Of a stretch of DNA of 64,000 bases, positions 1 through 11,884 are shown piece after piece. The DNA comes from Carposina sasakii. Lineage: Eukaryota; Arthropoda; Insecta; Lepidoptera; Carposinidae. The number at the start of each line of letters is the position of its first letter. Positions within the stretch are counted from its first letter, which is position 1. Both the position numbers and the translations under genes were made by a program. Location: positions 1,867,501 through 1,931,500 of the forward strand of contig CP053159.1 in assembly GCA_014607495.2 (NCBI GenBank), read 5' to 3'. Under the pieces are notes generated by a model. The model had not been told where the DNA came from. It made no database searches and was given only the letters and a program-made list of their open reading frames with translations.

Positions 1-222
1 TAATACTACAACTGCTTCTCTTCCCGGGCATACTGTACAAGTCAGTAGAGGGACAAGAGGGTTTTAGTGTTTTATAGGCGATGGGCTGACCACCTGTCAC
101 TACTAACCGAACTTGTATATCTCAACTATACCCTCAAAATTGGTCAGAAGTGGCACCATGTGGTCCTACCAGCCCGTGGTGCTCTGCCTACCCCGTAAGG
201 GATTATATGTATGTATGTATGA
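1..222 (+). repeat. Interspersed repeat, GTCAGAAGTGGCACCATGTGG family
   Basis: The core (a GTCAGAAGTGGCACCATGTGG-like motif followed by a GTGCTCTGCCTACCCCGTAAGGG-like motif and a short TATG microsatellite) recurs at 13419-13530 on the plus strand and at 15704-15823 on the minus strand. The upstream part, with the words GGCGATGGGCTGACCACCTGTCAC, also resembles a tail I know as common in moth genomes. The fixed core plus a microsatellite end suggests a retrotransposon 3' tail, but no coding part is attached. Confidence 0.6.
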
Positions 223-536
223 TGTTAACCAATCAGACGTTCTCTACAATAACATAGATAAAGGTCACACAATGCACAACCTTCGCAATCTATTTAGCCG
301 AAACTGGTTTAAATTCTTTGTCTCCAATTTATTGTACATAATTAATGCGTGGGTTATCTGAAACCCATTTAATATGTTCCACAAAATCAACAGAACCGTT
401 ATTGGAATAAGAAGCTAATAGTTTATTTATTGGTTTGATCATCGTTAAGAGCTTGATGACATCGGCTAATCTATATACCGTTATGAATTTATAATTTTTA
501 AGCATATAATTTTGTTTGACTATTTAATTGTATCAG

Positions 537-1458
537 GCGTCACTATTCGGAAGTTCAAATTCAAACTAATCCTGATAATGAAACATATGTCGATTTATAA
601 AAATTTATTAATTGGTTTTCAGATTAGCAGCTATGTATTTATGGTTATGCAACTAGGTGCTTGGATCTGGCTTCTCGTTGCGACAGTAGTGTCTTGTGTT
701 CGTGATGACCATGAGTCAGCAGATCCGAGGGTCAGCAGAGGGTGTAGGGCCCGGTGGTGGCGACCCCTCGAAGGAAATTTGTTTGACTCTCCTGCACCGG
801 TAGCATGAAATCGATGAGAGCGACACATCTCGCGTTTAAGCGACAAATTCAAAGCTGTAAATGGTTAAACAAAGTAAAAATATGTACTTTTTGTGTAAAA
901 AGCTAGTGCAAAGCTATTAGTAAAAATTCAGTTACCGACTCCAGAATGAAACTCTATTCTCTTTCCACACACCCTTTTACATGAGGACATACACTTATTT
1001 TGTCTACCTATAGTTATTAATGAATTTAACATTTTAATGTGAGAGATGTCGCTCTCACCGATTTCATGCTACCGGTGCTGTTATTCCTGATATGTGCAGT
1101 TTTATATGAGTTTTCTATATCTTTAAGTTATATATCAATGTATTCACTATGGGTGCGCCCTATAGCCTCCACTGACCCTCGGATCTGATTACTCATACAT
1201 AACTGCGAAAACAAGACTTGCACTACCTACAATCGCCATGAGAAACCAGACCCGAGCACCTAGCATGCAAGATAATCGTCGCACTATTTCCGAAATCAAA
1301 AACTAGATTAATAATCTACATATGTTTCGCCAACAACCGTGGCATCCTCAGGATTATAGAAATTAGTAAATTAGTAAACCACTAATTATTATGAAACTCT
1401 AAAACCCGACACATTACCTACATCCATAGTGAATGTTCGAACTTCCGAATTGTAACGC
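537..1458. mobile_element. Large fold-back (inverted-repeat) element
   Basis: Several blocks on the left arm return in reverse complement and in mirrored order on the right arm. TTCGGAAGTTC near 546 pairs with GAACTTCCGAA near 1438. The AGGTGCTTGGATCTGG block near 654 pairs with sequence near 1250. CAGATCCGAGGGTCAG near 719 pairs with CTGACCCTCGGATCTG near 1172. CACCGGTAGCATGAAATCG near 795 pairs with CGATTTCATGCTACCGGTG near 1059. The arms are about 400 bp each and diverged. No transposase frame is visible, so it is a non-autonomous fold-back or an old palindromic insertion. Confidence 0.65.
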
Positions 1459-4400
1459 ATTTCATTTATATATCTATGTACTTAATATTTAGTGATAATT
1501 TTATTTCAACTAGATACCTACTCGTCATATAACAGGTTCAAGATGGACAAGTAATTACAAGTCTTCGCAACATGATAGCGATGCTTATCTATTACCATTT
1601 ACCATTTTGGGTGGCAAAGCAAACATTTTAGCGCAAATACCCTCCAACAATAATATCCATTGTTGAAATTTGAAACAGGTAGTGCAATGGCAATGCACCC
1701 TAAAACTACAAAACCATTCGGTTATCCACTTTAAAACTACGGTATAAAGTTAAAAATTGTACTCTTAACTATCTGTGCTTTTGGGATTTGTGAAATCTTT
1801 GAGTTACAACTTTGGATTGGTTAGAATAGAGTTGGATTTTCATTGGTTTGGATTGTATACCTGTGTTAGGTGGATGAAATAATAATAGGGTAGTTCATCC
1901 GTTGAGATAAATTGAGTGTAGGTTAATTTTAGATGCTCAAAGATCAGAGAGTTTTGAATATTAACTTGGTTGGGCTGAAATTAGAACTTTTACGTGTTTA
2001 TACCTGCATAATTATATTCTTGTCAGATGTAAAGCAAAAATTAATTTTGGAAACTTTCACGAAACATCCTCAATAACTAAATGTTACCTACATTCATAAC
2101 CTAAGTTCAAATATCCTACTTATAAGTATGTACTTACTACAGTGACGTGTACTTACTATATAAATGTAAATGTTTTTGAAAATGGAAGTTTGAATATTTT
2201 TATTGTTTTATTTAAAGATTACCGAGCAGATTTTGATGAAAACTGTTTGTTTGTTTCAGTCAGTCGCAAGCATTAGGTACGAGTAGAACCATTTTATAGA
2301 ATAACTCCTATGCCTGATTTCGGAACTAATATTTTTAAATGCAATAACACAGATATATATATATACACATAGTAACTAGTGCCTTCAGTCAAAGGAACTA
2401 CCTATTTGTTTAAACGCACTCTAGCTATACCAATATCATCAATATTAGTTTGGCAACGATTGGGTCGGTAAAACAGCATAAAAATAGCTACATTTATAAT
2501 CCCAACCAAACGTAAATTCAAAATACATTGCCCAATGCCTACCCCGAAAAAGATTACCGATGTATCCTTGTAAAATAATGCGTTTAATTTATTTTATCAT
2601 TATCGAAATCGTGTTTTGGAGATCAAAAACCTCAAAGCAGATTATAAGGGTCAAAACTAATCTTTGCAACTAATATATCGTGTTTTTTTACCAACGGCAC
2701 AAAATATTGGTCATATTTATTTAATCTGGTCCAAATCACTTTGCTATATAATCTGTGACCATATGTCAAAATAAATTGTCATTTTTGAATTAACTGAAAC
2801 CAACAATTACGAATATTTTAATATTTAGTTTCTCCCTTTACCGGTGATATTCAATAGTAAGTAGTAGAAATTATATTAAAACCGTGAGAACAAACATAAG
2901 CCAACAATAATTTTGCTCAATAATTGCATTATGCGGCCGAAAAGTGAGGAAAAAGTGTTTTTCTAAGCGAATTTGCTTGGCGCGCACGGCATGCGCCCGT
3001 CGGACTTCAAAAATGCCGAATCTTGCGCGCGGCGCGCAACTATGTGCGCATGTGAGCGCGAATGAATTATGGCGGGGTGTCCCACTGCGCATTTGCGAAT
3101 TCCACACTTTTATATTTGGCATTTTAGCAGGTGGAGACGTATGAGATCTTTTCTATATCTAGGATTAATTTTCATCTTTGATTATGTTATTTGCTGATTT
3201 ATAATTATAAACTAAAATAAACGTAAGTATGAAACTGTACTGTATTATATTACAATTTTTTTTTAAATTTTAATATAAAAAGTTTTAATATTACGTTTTT
3301 TATTCATCTTTCAAGGTTTAATGCAACTTTTATGTTTAAGTAAAAAGGCGCTGATACAAAAGACATCAACGAACGCAAATTTAAAGTTATTTTTTAAATT
3401 AATATATTGAATAATTATATTATGTGTTACAGATACAATTTATTTTATTTTAAATCTTTATTTATTGCCATGGTAATATATTAATTTAGCCATTATAACA
3501 GTGTGACTGCGTCCTTACATTGTCTAGTAACCTATGTATGTGTAGCTATTTTAAAGATATTTTTATGCCTATCATAGGTTACGTTTCACTACTATATTGA
3601 ACTCATGTAACACCATATAAATAAAAGGCAATTTAAAGATGTATTTTGTATTATTTCTTATTACATTAATGTAAAAATATTCATGCCTCCGCCGGACAGA
3701 GTTATTTGCCTTTGATAAGAATCGGTATCGGATCAATATTCATTCATAAATTGAGTTTTTTCTTACAAGTACTAATTAACTAGTTAGTATGCATCTTTCG
3801 TGTCTGTAATATTTTTATAACTATAAGTGCATCCACTTGTAATTATGCAGTTTAATTACTCAATGTTAAAGTTAAAGTTAAAAGTTAAACTCTCTTGCTT
3901 CAAGACCCAGGACTCTACTTATTTATATTTAAGTGTACTAATTTGATTTTCTATCACAAATGTATATTTGTTATTCATTAATATACTAATCTTCACTTAA
4001 TTAAAATAACTACCTTTCTTTATTAACGTATTAAATTTGTATGGTATTTCTATATCCCCTGGGCATCTTAATTTATTTGCTTATGGTTTGCTCAACTTTA
4101 TCTTCACGAATAATTACATGATCTATAAATCTTTACAGATTTAAAGTTATCTCTTAATTTATACTTTTTTCTGATTATCTCTGGTCTCAATTGTTTGACG
4201 TAATGCAACTAAACAAAGTGGTACTTACATGATACTATTTTTTGCCTATTTCATTGATTGGTAGGGTATAAACAGACATTTTGAACACATTGCTCAAGTT
4301 TATACTAATCAAAGTATTAACAATTAAATTTAATTAATACTTTTTAAATGTATAAGAAAATGGTAGGTATCATAGATAAGAAATTTAATTTGATGTGTGA

Positions 4401-5180
4401 AACTATGTGTTACCTACATGATGAAATGTCAGATTTATTTATACTTGAACTTGAATAAATTTATTCGACATGAAAGCATATACAACTTATTTGTCTATTT
4501 TCATATTTTATACTTTCTATAGTATATTTCTTACGGTCTGTCAAGTATAATTTTTAGTTTCAGGTCTCTAAGGCCGCCAAAACAAAGTTCACCACTACCG
4601 TATAAACTACATATTTATATCAAAGAGCATGTAATATATTTCCTCTACATCATAAAGGGTAGGAATAATACCATTTTCCAGCATCCCGGCTTATAGCAGC
4701 ATTATAAATAGGTTTTGTTGACAATAGCCGCGAGATGACGCCGCTGTTTTGCATTCAATACGGTCTTATCGAGCCATCTCTAACATAAATGTATTTGTAT
4801 GTATATTACGGTTTAATTTATCGTGTTATATGTTACATACGAGGGTTTATTGCGTTTTGATATGTGGCTTTTTGGCCATTGTAGGTGAAGGTACTTATTC
4901 TGATATTGCCTGATAGGGAATGCTGCATAACATTAAGGTAATATATAAGTTTACTTAAGTGTTTTTACAAATTTATGAGTGAATATTTTTATTATTGATT
5001 TAACATATAGTTTAAGTTGATAGAATATAGGCTAGTACCAAGTTAGAGTAGGTAATTGTTTTTCAAAAGCTTTAAACAATCTCGGTATGCGTTCATATTT
5101 AGATATAAACACATTTTTTATACTCCTTTTAAATATTAACTGCCTTTTCTGAACTCAGAAGATTTTAATTAAATATTGAC
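1459..5180. other. Gene-free AT-rich stretch
   Basis: No open frame here has recognisable protein similarity or plausible exon structure. The only compositional break is a GC- and CpG-rich patch at about 2930-3110, rich in GCGCGC words, which stands out sharply from the AT-rich surroundings. It could be a promoter, a 5' exon of a gene outside the window, or a repeat fragment; nothing in the sequence decides this. Confidence 0.5.
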
Positions 5181-5400
5181 ATCTTCTTCTTCTTCTTCTA
5201 TACATACATATAATAAAATTGTAATGGATTGATGTTTGTGCACGCTAATCTCATAAACGGTTGAACCGATTTCGATGCAGTTTTCAGGAATATATTGTGA
5301 CAGGTCCCACTTAACATATAGGCTACTTTTTATCCCGGATAATTTTGACATTTTGTTTTTTCCGCAGTCCACGCGGACGGAGTCGCGGGCGTCCACTAGT
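5181..5400 (-). repeat. Interspersed repeat, GGGATAAAAAGTAGCCTATATG family
   Basis: This is the minus-strand copy of a family marked by GACGCCCGCGACTCCGTCCG, a GGGATAAAAAGTAGCCTATATG-like motif and ATCGAAATCGGTTCAGCCGT. Other copies lie at 9330-9615 (+), 15823-15912 (-), 36270-36545 (+), 40660-40985 (-), 48250-48300 (+, fragment) and 54170-54390 (+). A TCT microsatellite sits at one end (about 5183). It is a very common lepidopteran repeat. Short conceptual ORFs through it are repeat translations, not genes. Confidence 0.75.
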
Positions 5401-7190
5401 TCTTTAATATTTTTATACTAGATACTGTGGTAAGATTAAAACCATGTTCTTCGTAGAACTTTATAAGAGCTCTTTTGTGTGGACCTACTTTAATTTTTAT
5501 AGTAATTTAAATGATATACATACTAAGCGCATATTATTATTCATGTCTTTAATATTTAAAATATATCGGCTTTAAGCGAGAGCTTTCATTATCTAAAGCC
5601 TTTTTGCTGAGTCTAAGTATATCGTCAATATGACGAGAATTCTAATTTTATTCAGAACTAGAAGCTGAATTACTTGTATTTAACATTTTTATGTATCCGC
5701 CGCATCGTATATGGACACTGGAGAGATAGAGCCTCCACGGAGCAAATGAAAGCCATACGCTTAATCTCACGTACCGTGACTACGCCTTGCGTTTAATTGT
5801 TTAGATTAGATGTTACTTTCACTGCCATAATTTATAATCTGTATATGTTAATGTCATTATGGTTGGATGTTTAGATGCCGTCTCCTGGCTTTACTAGGCA
5901 GAGGAATACTGCTCAATGCTCATTCAGCTATATCTAAGACCATCTGAACGATTTTATAACTGAAACATGTCAACACACCTCGATACCTTATACGAAAACA
6001 GAGAGAGCCCTTTAAAGCTCAACGCAAAGCTCATGAAAAACCAACCTCCAAATCTCAGATACACAACACGTTCACCATAACCGTACTCGTTCGTAATTCA
6101 AAACACACACAGATTATATCAAGAATACAGATTAAAAACAACAATTTGACGCATAAGAACACCACACTGCAATCCTACACTGTCACTTTAATTTAGGAAT
6201 TTGAATCTGTGGTCGCGTTTTTCGCGGCGGCAAAGGGATCGCGTGCGTTCGATCGCGAGGCTGCGCAGGCACTGGCTAGAGGGTCCCCGGGGAGGGGGGT
6301 CCAATCCAACCAAACAGGTTGTGTTCGCATACCGTTTGACTCGAACGCCAATTTCGTTCCCTGGATATAAGAAGAAGGGAAGAGTAGATTTGGACGTTTC
6401 GAAGCTTAATCGGTGCTTGATAAAGACTGTTACCTTTTTAATTTTGGTTTATGTGTTTTTTAGGATGTTTGATTACTTAAATTAGGGTCTTATACTATAC
6501 CAATCGAAGCAAAGATTGGTTTAGAAATTGAATAATAAAGATGCTTACAATACCTGTCATTTATGATCACAATAAAAAATTTAGGCTTTATGTTATTTAA
6601 TAAAACTTGTTTATTAATAATAACTAATACTTGATGATATATTGTCTCCAATATATTGCCTCTAGTACCGATCAAGCAACGTGATATAATGTAATGTTTA
6701 CAATAGAATCGTACTAGAGTTTTGTCGTGATATCTCGAACGCTGCGCACGCGTTGATGTCTTTTGCGCGGGAAATCTTTGACTCTAATCTATACTTAGTA
6801 TAGATTCTATATTGTGCATACTACGAGTACTTAGAGATAATTCGTCAATGCTTGGGATTTACTCTCACTTTGCTTAGTGATGATACAAAGTTATTAGGGA
6901 GCTATTTCCATAACATATCTCTTTACACCCTGTATAAAAGTACTCTTATTCTTTATACTCAATTTAATATTTTAAAAAATGCCGATTTACCTTCTATTAT
7001 ATTATAAAAAATACATTACTAAAATAAGTTTGTTATTTAAACATTGAGAATGGCGTGCTGGCTACTGAGAAAGGTTTCTTTCAGCAATCGGGAAAAAGAC
7101 GTACTTACCTACCTACTTATTATTTTTCCAGTTTTCATGCCGATCAATAGTTTCAGGAGCCTATTAAATTAAAATAAACAATCAAATACA
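5401..7190. other. Gene-free stretch with a GC-rich patch
   Basis: No supported gene. At about 6205-6370 there is a GC-rich, CpG-rich block (words such as GGTCGCGTTTTTCGCGGCGG and GGTCCCCGGGGAGGGGGG) inside AT-rich DNA. A second, smaller CpG patch lies near 6735-6775. They carry no convincing coding frame. Promoter or repeat origin remain possible. Confidence 0.4.
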
Positions 7191-7194
7191 TATA

Positions 7195-7440
7195 CAGGGT
7201 GTAACAAAGGGGAAATTGCTATGAAGATAGCCCACCGTAGAGAACCTACCTATCCACAAAATTTGAATTTTGAAATCACATTTTTCCAGATAGTATTGAT
7301 AATTCCTAAATAATTCAGGAATGTCCATATATTCTTGAAAATAAAATATTGTGAATTCGAGTTTGAAACATCCAGCTATCTACATAAATTATTATATAGG
7401 TAAAGCGTTTAGCTTAACATACCAGAAATAAATGACTTAC
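7195..7440. repeat. MITE-like repeat ending in ACAGGGTGT
   Basis: The left end reads ACAGGGTGTAACAAAGGGG. The body (GTAGAGAACCTACC, AAATCACATTTTTCCAGATAG) is related to the inverted-repeat element at 62066-62310, and the same TACAGGGTGT or ACACCCTGTA end words appear near 6925, 7693, 22641 and 39926. No transposase is present. Confidence 0.45.
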
Positions 7441-7700
7441 TTAGGTCATCATCATCATCAACATCAGCCTATTGCAGTCTACTGCTGGATGTAGACAAGA
7501 CTACCATGGGAGGTATTTGCTCATTGTCACCACGCTGGGCAGGCGGGTTGGTGACCGCAGTTTGTATTTTGGACTATGTTGTCAACACGGGAGGCGCTGC
7601 TGCCCACCTCCCGTAAACCCTTAATCGCCTCGTACGATACCCACGGGCAGACATGGGGTGGTACGAATCCTACTCTGCCGGCACCACCCTTTTTTACACC
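7441..7700. repeat. LINE-tail-like repeat with a CATCATCATCATCAACATCAGCC head
   Basis: It contains the motif TACTGCTGGATGTAGAC, also seen near 20705 and, in reverse, near 56250, and the block CCTCGTACGATACCCACGGG, which I recognise as a frequent lepidopteran LINE 3'-UTR sequence. The 66- and 81-residue frames through it are translations of the repeat. Confidence 0.5.
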
Positions 7701-7774
7701 CTGTATATTCTCATATTCCCCGATTGTAAAAGACATCCGTCGTAGGTATGGTTTTTCGTGCTTACCTATCATGT

Positions 7775-7865
7775 AAAAGCAGCTGAATATCGTAAGAGTC
7801 GACTAAGGAACTTAGGAGCGTTCTGTCAGGCGATCAGCTAACAACTATTGTCACTTCACATCCGC
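7775..7865 (+). repeat. GTAAGAGTCGACTAAGGAAC repeat family
   Basis: A core close to GTAAGAGTCGACTAAGGAAC, then TCAGGCGATCAGCTAACAAC, recurs in diverged form at about 8190-8290, 12455-12550, 36640-36725 and 42485-42590. This is an ancient interspersed family of unknown class. Confidence 0.5.
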
Positions 7866-7867
7866 AA

Positions 7868-8015
7868 GCCTAGCATGACTTGCGAATCACGTTATGATAA
7901 ACCCGTTTATCAACATTTAGCTTGTCAAAATACGATAAATATAGCCGCCATGTTGAATTTTGTATAGAGACGATACGATATCGTACGCTACGATATCCAC
8001 GTGGTCATGCTAGGG
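7868..8015. mobile_element. MITE with CTAGCATGAC terminal inverted repeats
   Basis: The left end reads CCTAGCATGAC and the right end GTCATGCTAGG, about 145 bp apart. The body carries ATACGATAAATATAGCCGCC and ATACGATATCG words. Related copies lie at 18545-18720, at 41025-41150 and inside the larger fold-back at 30161-30948. The element has no coding capacity. Confidence 0.6.
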
Positions 8016-8643
8016 GGGCTGATTCCGCTATGCTAAACGTGTCTGTAAGATCTCCTTCCCATTTAGGGAACACAGCCATGTGTATGTACCTACCTATGTA
8101 TCAAGTAAATTGTTATTAGTGTTAACAACAGAGGTCTTTATTCTTGTGTTAATCCGAGGTTTTACTCAAATACGTCATCAAAATCTCCTGCCATGTATGT
8201 CGGTAGAGTCGAGTTGAGTCGACTAAGAAACTCACGGGCGATCTCTTGCTGTGTTAATGGTTGGTGAGCATCTCTAACAAGGTATTTGGGGTTGAAACAT
8301 TTTCACAAATAAGGGCGCAAATAATGGGGCAACCACGAACCTGTTGAAAGTTTCTGACGCCTGTCACATTCTCAAATCTCATAGATTTGATAACTTTTCG
8401 GAACTTATAAAAAGCTCATGCTTACCCCATAGTTAGAATAATAACATAAGTTAATTAGCGTTATTTAATAATAAGTATAAATTAAATAGGATGACCTTAT
8501 TCGTGAATATTTTTAAGAGATCAACTTTAAATTTTTTACTGTTAGAAAACCATTCAACTTTGGTGAAAACTATAAGTAAGTACTTACTAAAACTGAGATT
8601 TAAAATGCGCTAGGAATTTTCTAAAATTTAGGACATGCTAGAT

Positions 8644-9013
8644 CAGGGATGGGCAAACTACGGCCCGCGGGCCGGATCCGGCGCGTATGAGGTTTTAATC
8701 CGGCCCGCCGAACGTTTTTCAAAAAAATTTTAATATCAAAAATTCAAATTGTATTATATTTTTAGACCTTAAAATATTTTTTCTACACTTAAAACATTTA
8801 AATCTCGTATTTTTTATCACAATACTGCTAAGGTGACAATTTTTTTATCTCAAAAAGTATAAAAATAAAATAAAAAACATTTAAGTTTCTAAAAAACAAT
8901 GTTTTTAAACTTTACGCTTAGTAGCCTTGCCCCAAGTGTTTTTAATTAACCGGCCCGCGGCAATATTTTTTTAAATTTTCCGGCCCGCGATGAAAAAAGT
9001 TTGCCCACCCCTG
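8644..9013. mobile_element. Non-autonomous hAT-type element with 8-bp target duplication
   Basis: The element starts CAGGGATGGGCAAAC and ends GTTTGCCCACCCCTG (reverse complement CAGGGGTGGGCAAAC), so the 15-bp ends match except one base. It is flanked by a perfect direct 8-bp repeat TGCTAGAT (8636-8643 and 9014-9021), the target duplication length of hAT transposons. The subterminal regions hold GGCCCGCGGGCC and further CGGCCCGC words. The interior is AT-rich without a transposase frame. Confidence 0.85.
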
Positions 9014-9269
9014 TGCTAGATGACACTGGGCATTAGAATCCATTTCATAGAACTCTGACTGATTTTGAAACGAACATTTTAAATATACAGTTCATAGCGC
9101 AAGTAGCGGCATCGGTAAAAGCTGTGGATAAAATGCTATTGTTGTAGTAAGACAAGGTTTTTCATGCAAACAAACTCAGATTACATCAAATTTCCTACAA
9201 CTAACGCCATCTATTAACGGCCAATGCAAACGACCGACTAGCGCAGATTTTTTGTTTGAAGTGACCCTA

Positions 9270-9615
9270 CCCTGCCTGCCGCATAGTCCTGGGTTCGAAT
9301 CCCGGATGATGAATATCGAAGTTTATTTACGACTAGTGGACGAAAACATTTTCCCGGGATAAAAAGTAGCCTATATGTTAAGTGGGACATGTCGACCTGT
9401 CACAATATATTCCTGAAAACTGCATCGAAATCGGTTCAGCCGTTTCTGAGATTAGCGTGCACAAACGCAAACAGACAAAATTCCAAAAATAATTCTTTTG
9501 GGTACTATTGCGTTGATAATATTTTCTCCTATATTTTTTCTCATATATCTTCCATGTACAGACGTGATTCATTACATTTTTATTATATGTACTCGTATGT
9601 AGTAAGTATAGAAGA
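9270..9615 (+). repeat. SINE fragment followed by GGGATAAAAAGTAGCC repeat
   Basis: At 9290-9306 a GGGTTCGAATCCCGG pol III B-box motif marks a fragment of the tRNA-derived SINE seen more fully at 37150-37393. From about 9330 it joins a plus-strand copy of the GGGATAAAAAGTAGCCTATATG family. The ORFs of 89 and 114 residues here are repeat translations. Confidence 0.6.
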
Positions 9616-10206
9616 TAGGTTTGTAAGCAAGAACTCTTGTCCTGCATCTGTCGGACATGTGAGATTGCCTTGCATTTTTATGAAGGCACTTAAAATCTCT
9701 AAAGGCCCAGTACTCTGTTTATGCCACCTATAACATAATATTCTGCAACTGTCATAAGAACTACAAAATAAATCCCTAAAATTCAATATTTTTGTTATCA
9801 TTGTGTTGCTGTTCCTGAGGTCAAAGTGGCTCAAAAAATTTATAAACGACTAACTTTTTTCCTGGAAAAGTTACATGAACAGAATTGGGAGATTTATATT
9901 GTATATAATTGCTGCTCGTAGTTCAGAATAACATGAAATTGTATACATGTTTATTTATATTATACTACAGTACTACATACAAATATTGCTGTTATATCAC
10001 TTAAAGAGCTTTACATGCTCACTAAGCTGCCATTCCATTATTGCTATGGGATTTTAATCCTTCAATTATATTCATCATCGTGGACAAATATTGGTAAATA
10101 TCACACACATCTGGAGCAATATAGCATAACATGTAATGAAATACAGCTTTTCATATTTATAGAATATAAAATAATAGATGTTATAAAATAAAAGTATAAA
10201 AAATAA

Positions 10207-10728
10207 ACCCTTGCTCTAGTAATCAATACTGTTGATCTCTGCCAGCTTATTATCCTAGGGTGGATCAAAGGCCACAACGGCTCGAGAGGTAATGACTCTG
10301 CGGACACGCTGGCCAGGCAAGGTTCAGACCTAATAGCTATAGGTCCAGAGCCTATCATACCAGCCCCCGCAGGTACCGCCAGGACCTTGCTGAGAGCTAG
10401 GACTGGCGAACAACATGATGCACACTGGTTCAGTCAGGACTGTCGGCAAGCAAAAGAGGCCTTACCTCAAGTTTGCGGCCGACTGTCAAAAAGGTTAATG
10501 AAGTTGAATAAACCCCAACTGAGACTGATAATCAGCATTATTACAGGTCATGGAGCCTTCAATAAACACCTCTCCACATTAGGTGTTACAGACAGTACCC
10601 TGTGCAGAGCCTGCATGGAAGAAGAGGAGACAGCTGCCCATCTGCTGCTGCGCTGCAGAGAAGTAGCCCCTACTGGACAAAATATCTCAGCTCTCCAGGC
10701 TCGCTTAGCAAGACTCTGGGCAACCTGA
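10207..10728 (+). mobile_element. Non-LTR retrotransposon fragment, RNase H and C-terminal Cys/His region
   Basis: An open frame with no start codon at its left end begins after a stop at 10204 and ends at a TGA at 10726-10728. It contains GHNGSRGNDSADTLARQG, the terminal RNase H motif (conserved His, Asn and Asp) of LINE polyproteins. After that comes CRACMEEEETAAHLLLRC, the Cys/His cluster usual in the C-terminal tail of Jockey/R1-type elements. The reverse transcriptase is absent, so this is a 5'-truncated dead copy. A 3'-UTR-like tail probably continues to about 10900. The 66 or more codons upstream of the first ATG (10387) show that the ATG is not a gene start. Confidence 0.85.
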
Positions 10729-11097
10729 AAAGCTGCTAGGATTTCTGGAGGAGACAGGCTGGCTTGAGTAGAGAGCACACCACCCTTATGCAAAATAGGC
10801 ACACAGTCGTCGAGTTGCGGAAACAAGCCCGTTATACCATACCATAGGGTCCCGACATCAGTTCAATTCCTAGTGCCAGTGACGCATATGAGTGTCAGTG
10901 GCACCTCTAGAAAACCAAATAAATTAAAATTTGTAGTTAGCTGCAATGAATGTGTTAAATTAAATCTAAATAAAAGTTAACCTGCATCACTGCAAAAATA
11001 TGACATCAAATCTCTTATAACACATATAATTATATTTAATTTTTAAACTAATACAAAATAAATTGTATAACTATTGTTAAACATCACTAGAATAATA

Positions 11098-11874
11098 TTA
11101 ACTGAAATTAAAATTAAACGGAATATTTGGCCAGTATGTTGGCTTCTCACTATCACAAGCACTAACAAACTGTGACTGTAGTGAAGTTTCTAAAGCCGAT
11201 ATCCTCTCCCATCTATCTCCATATAACTGTTTCCATGTTTCACAAGGATTAACAGTAGCTTCTGGAGGAGCCTCCATCATCTGCACATCATCCTGTGATT
11301 CCATAGCTCTCAGTCGCTCACGTTCCCGTCTCGCCTCCTCTTTATACTTAGCATTATCGGCCAGAAACTGTATGAACTCCTCACTAACCTCAAAGTTTTC
11401 ATTATCTTCCTTAGAAACATCAGGTTCAGATTCACTAGAAGATACAGAATCAACTGGAGTCTCTGACTCATTAACATTAGAATCAGGTTCAAAATTACAA
11501 TCAGTAGGCTCTTTGCAATAGTTTTTCCTGATTATTTCATGTAACATTGAGTTTTCATATTCCAAAGCTTTTGCTCTCGCCTTCCAATACGCCAGCTGGT
11601 GTTTTATTTGCCATGTTGCAGCCACCGTATAGTTCTCAGCCCACGAAGACATTGTTAAATTGAATCTTGGGAATTTCTTTCGGAGAAAATTATTGTTTAT
11701 CACTGATGGAACTGGCTTCTGTGCAAACTTTCTCTTGCGCCTTTTAGATCTCTTTTTTCTGAGAGATTTTGTCACGTTGGCTTGAGTTTGAGTTAAGGAA
11801 CCTTCTTCAATTATCAATCTACCCTGTGCTCCGTCGGGTGTTTGAGAAAACATATTTTTATAAAAATTAATCAT
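11098..11874 (-). CDS. Gemin8: Gemin8-like protein of the SMN complex
   Basis: This is an intact single-exon frame of 258 residues; human GEMIN8 has 242. Gemin8 bridges SMN to Gemin7 and Unrip in the cytoplasmic and Cajal-body complex that loads Sm proteins on snRNAs. The C-terminal third follows the family in order: VSEEFIQFLADNAKYKEE (about 163-180), a charged helix with RRERERLR, KQLYGDRWERISALE (about 215-229), and PTYWPNIPFNF near the end, matching the family KQPKYWPVIPLKF ending. The region around 76-108 (SSWAENY, YWKARAKALEYEN) matches the N-terminal Tyr/Trp-rich part. Residues 36-52 are a lysine/arginine-rich stretch not in human Gemin8, so the true start could be Met75. The middle is acidic and serine-rich. 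The identification rests on remembered family sequence. Confidence 0.82.
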   Translation of the reverse strand: MINFYKNMFSQTPDGAQGRLIIEEGSLTQTQANVTKSLRKKRSKRRKRKFAQKPVPSVINNNFLRKKFPRFNLTMSSWAENYTVAATWQIKHQLAYWKARAKALEYENSMLHEIIRKNYCKEPTDCNFEPDSNVNESETPVDSVSSSESEPDVSKEDNENFEVSEEFIQFLADNAKYKEEARRERERLRAMESQDDVQMMEAPPEATVNPCETWKQLYGDRWERISALETSLQSQFVSACDSEKPTYWPNIPFNFNFS

Positions 11875-11884
11875 AAAATTACTA

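Noticed and set aside
9378..9834. ORFs of 83-114 residues on both strands
   Set aside because: They run through a GGGATAAAAAGTAGCC family repeat whose other copies give similar spurious frames.
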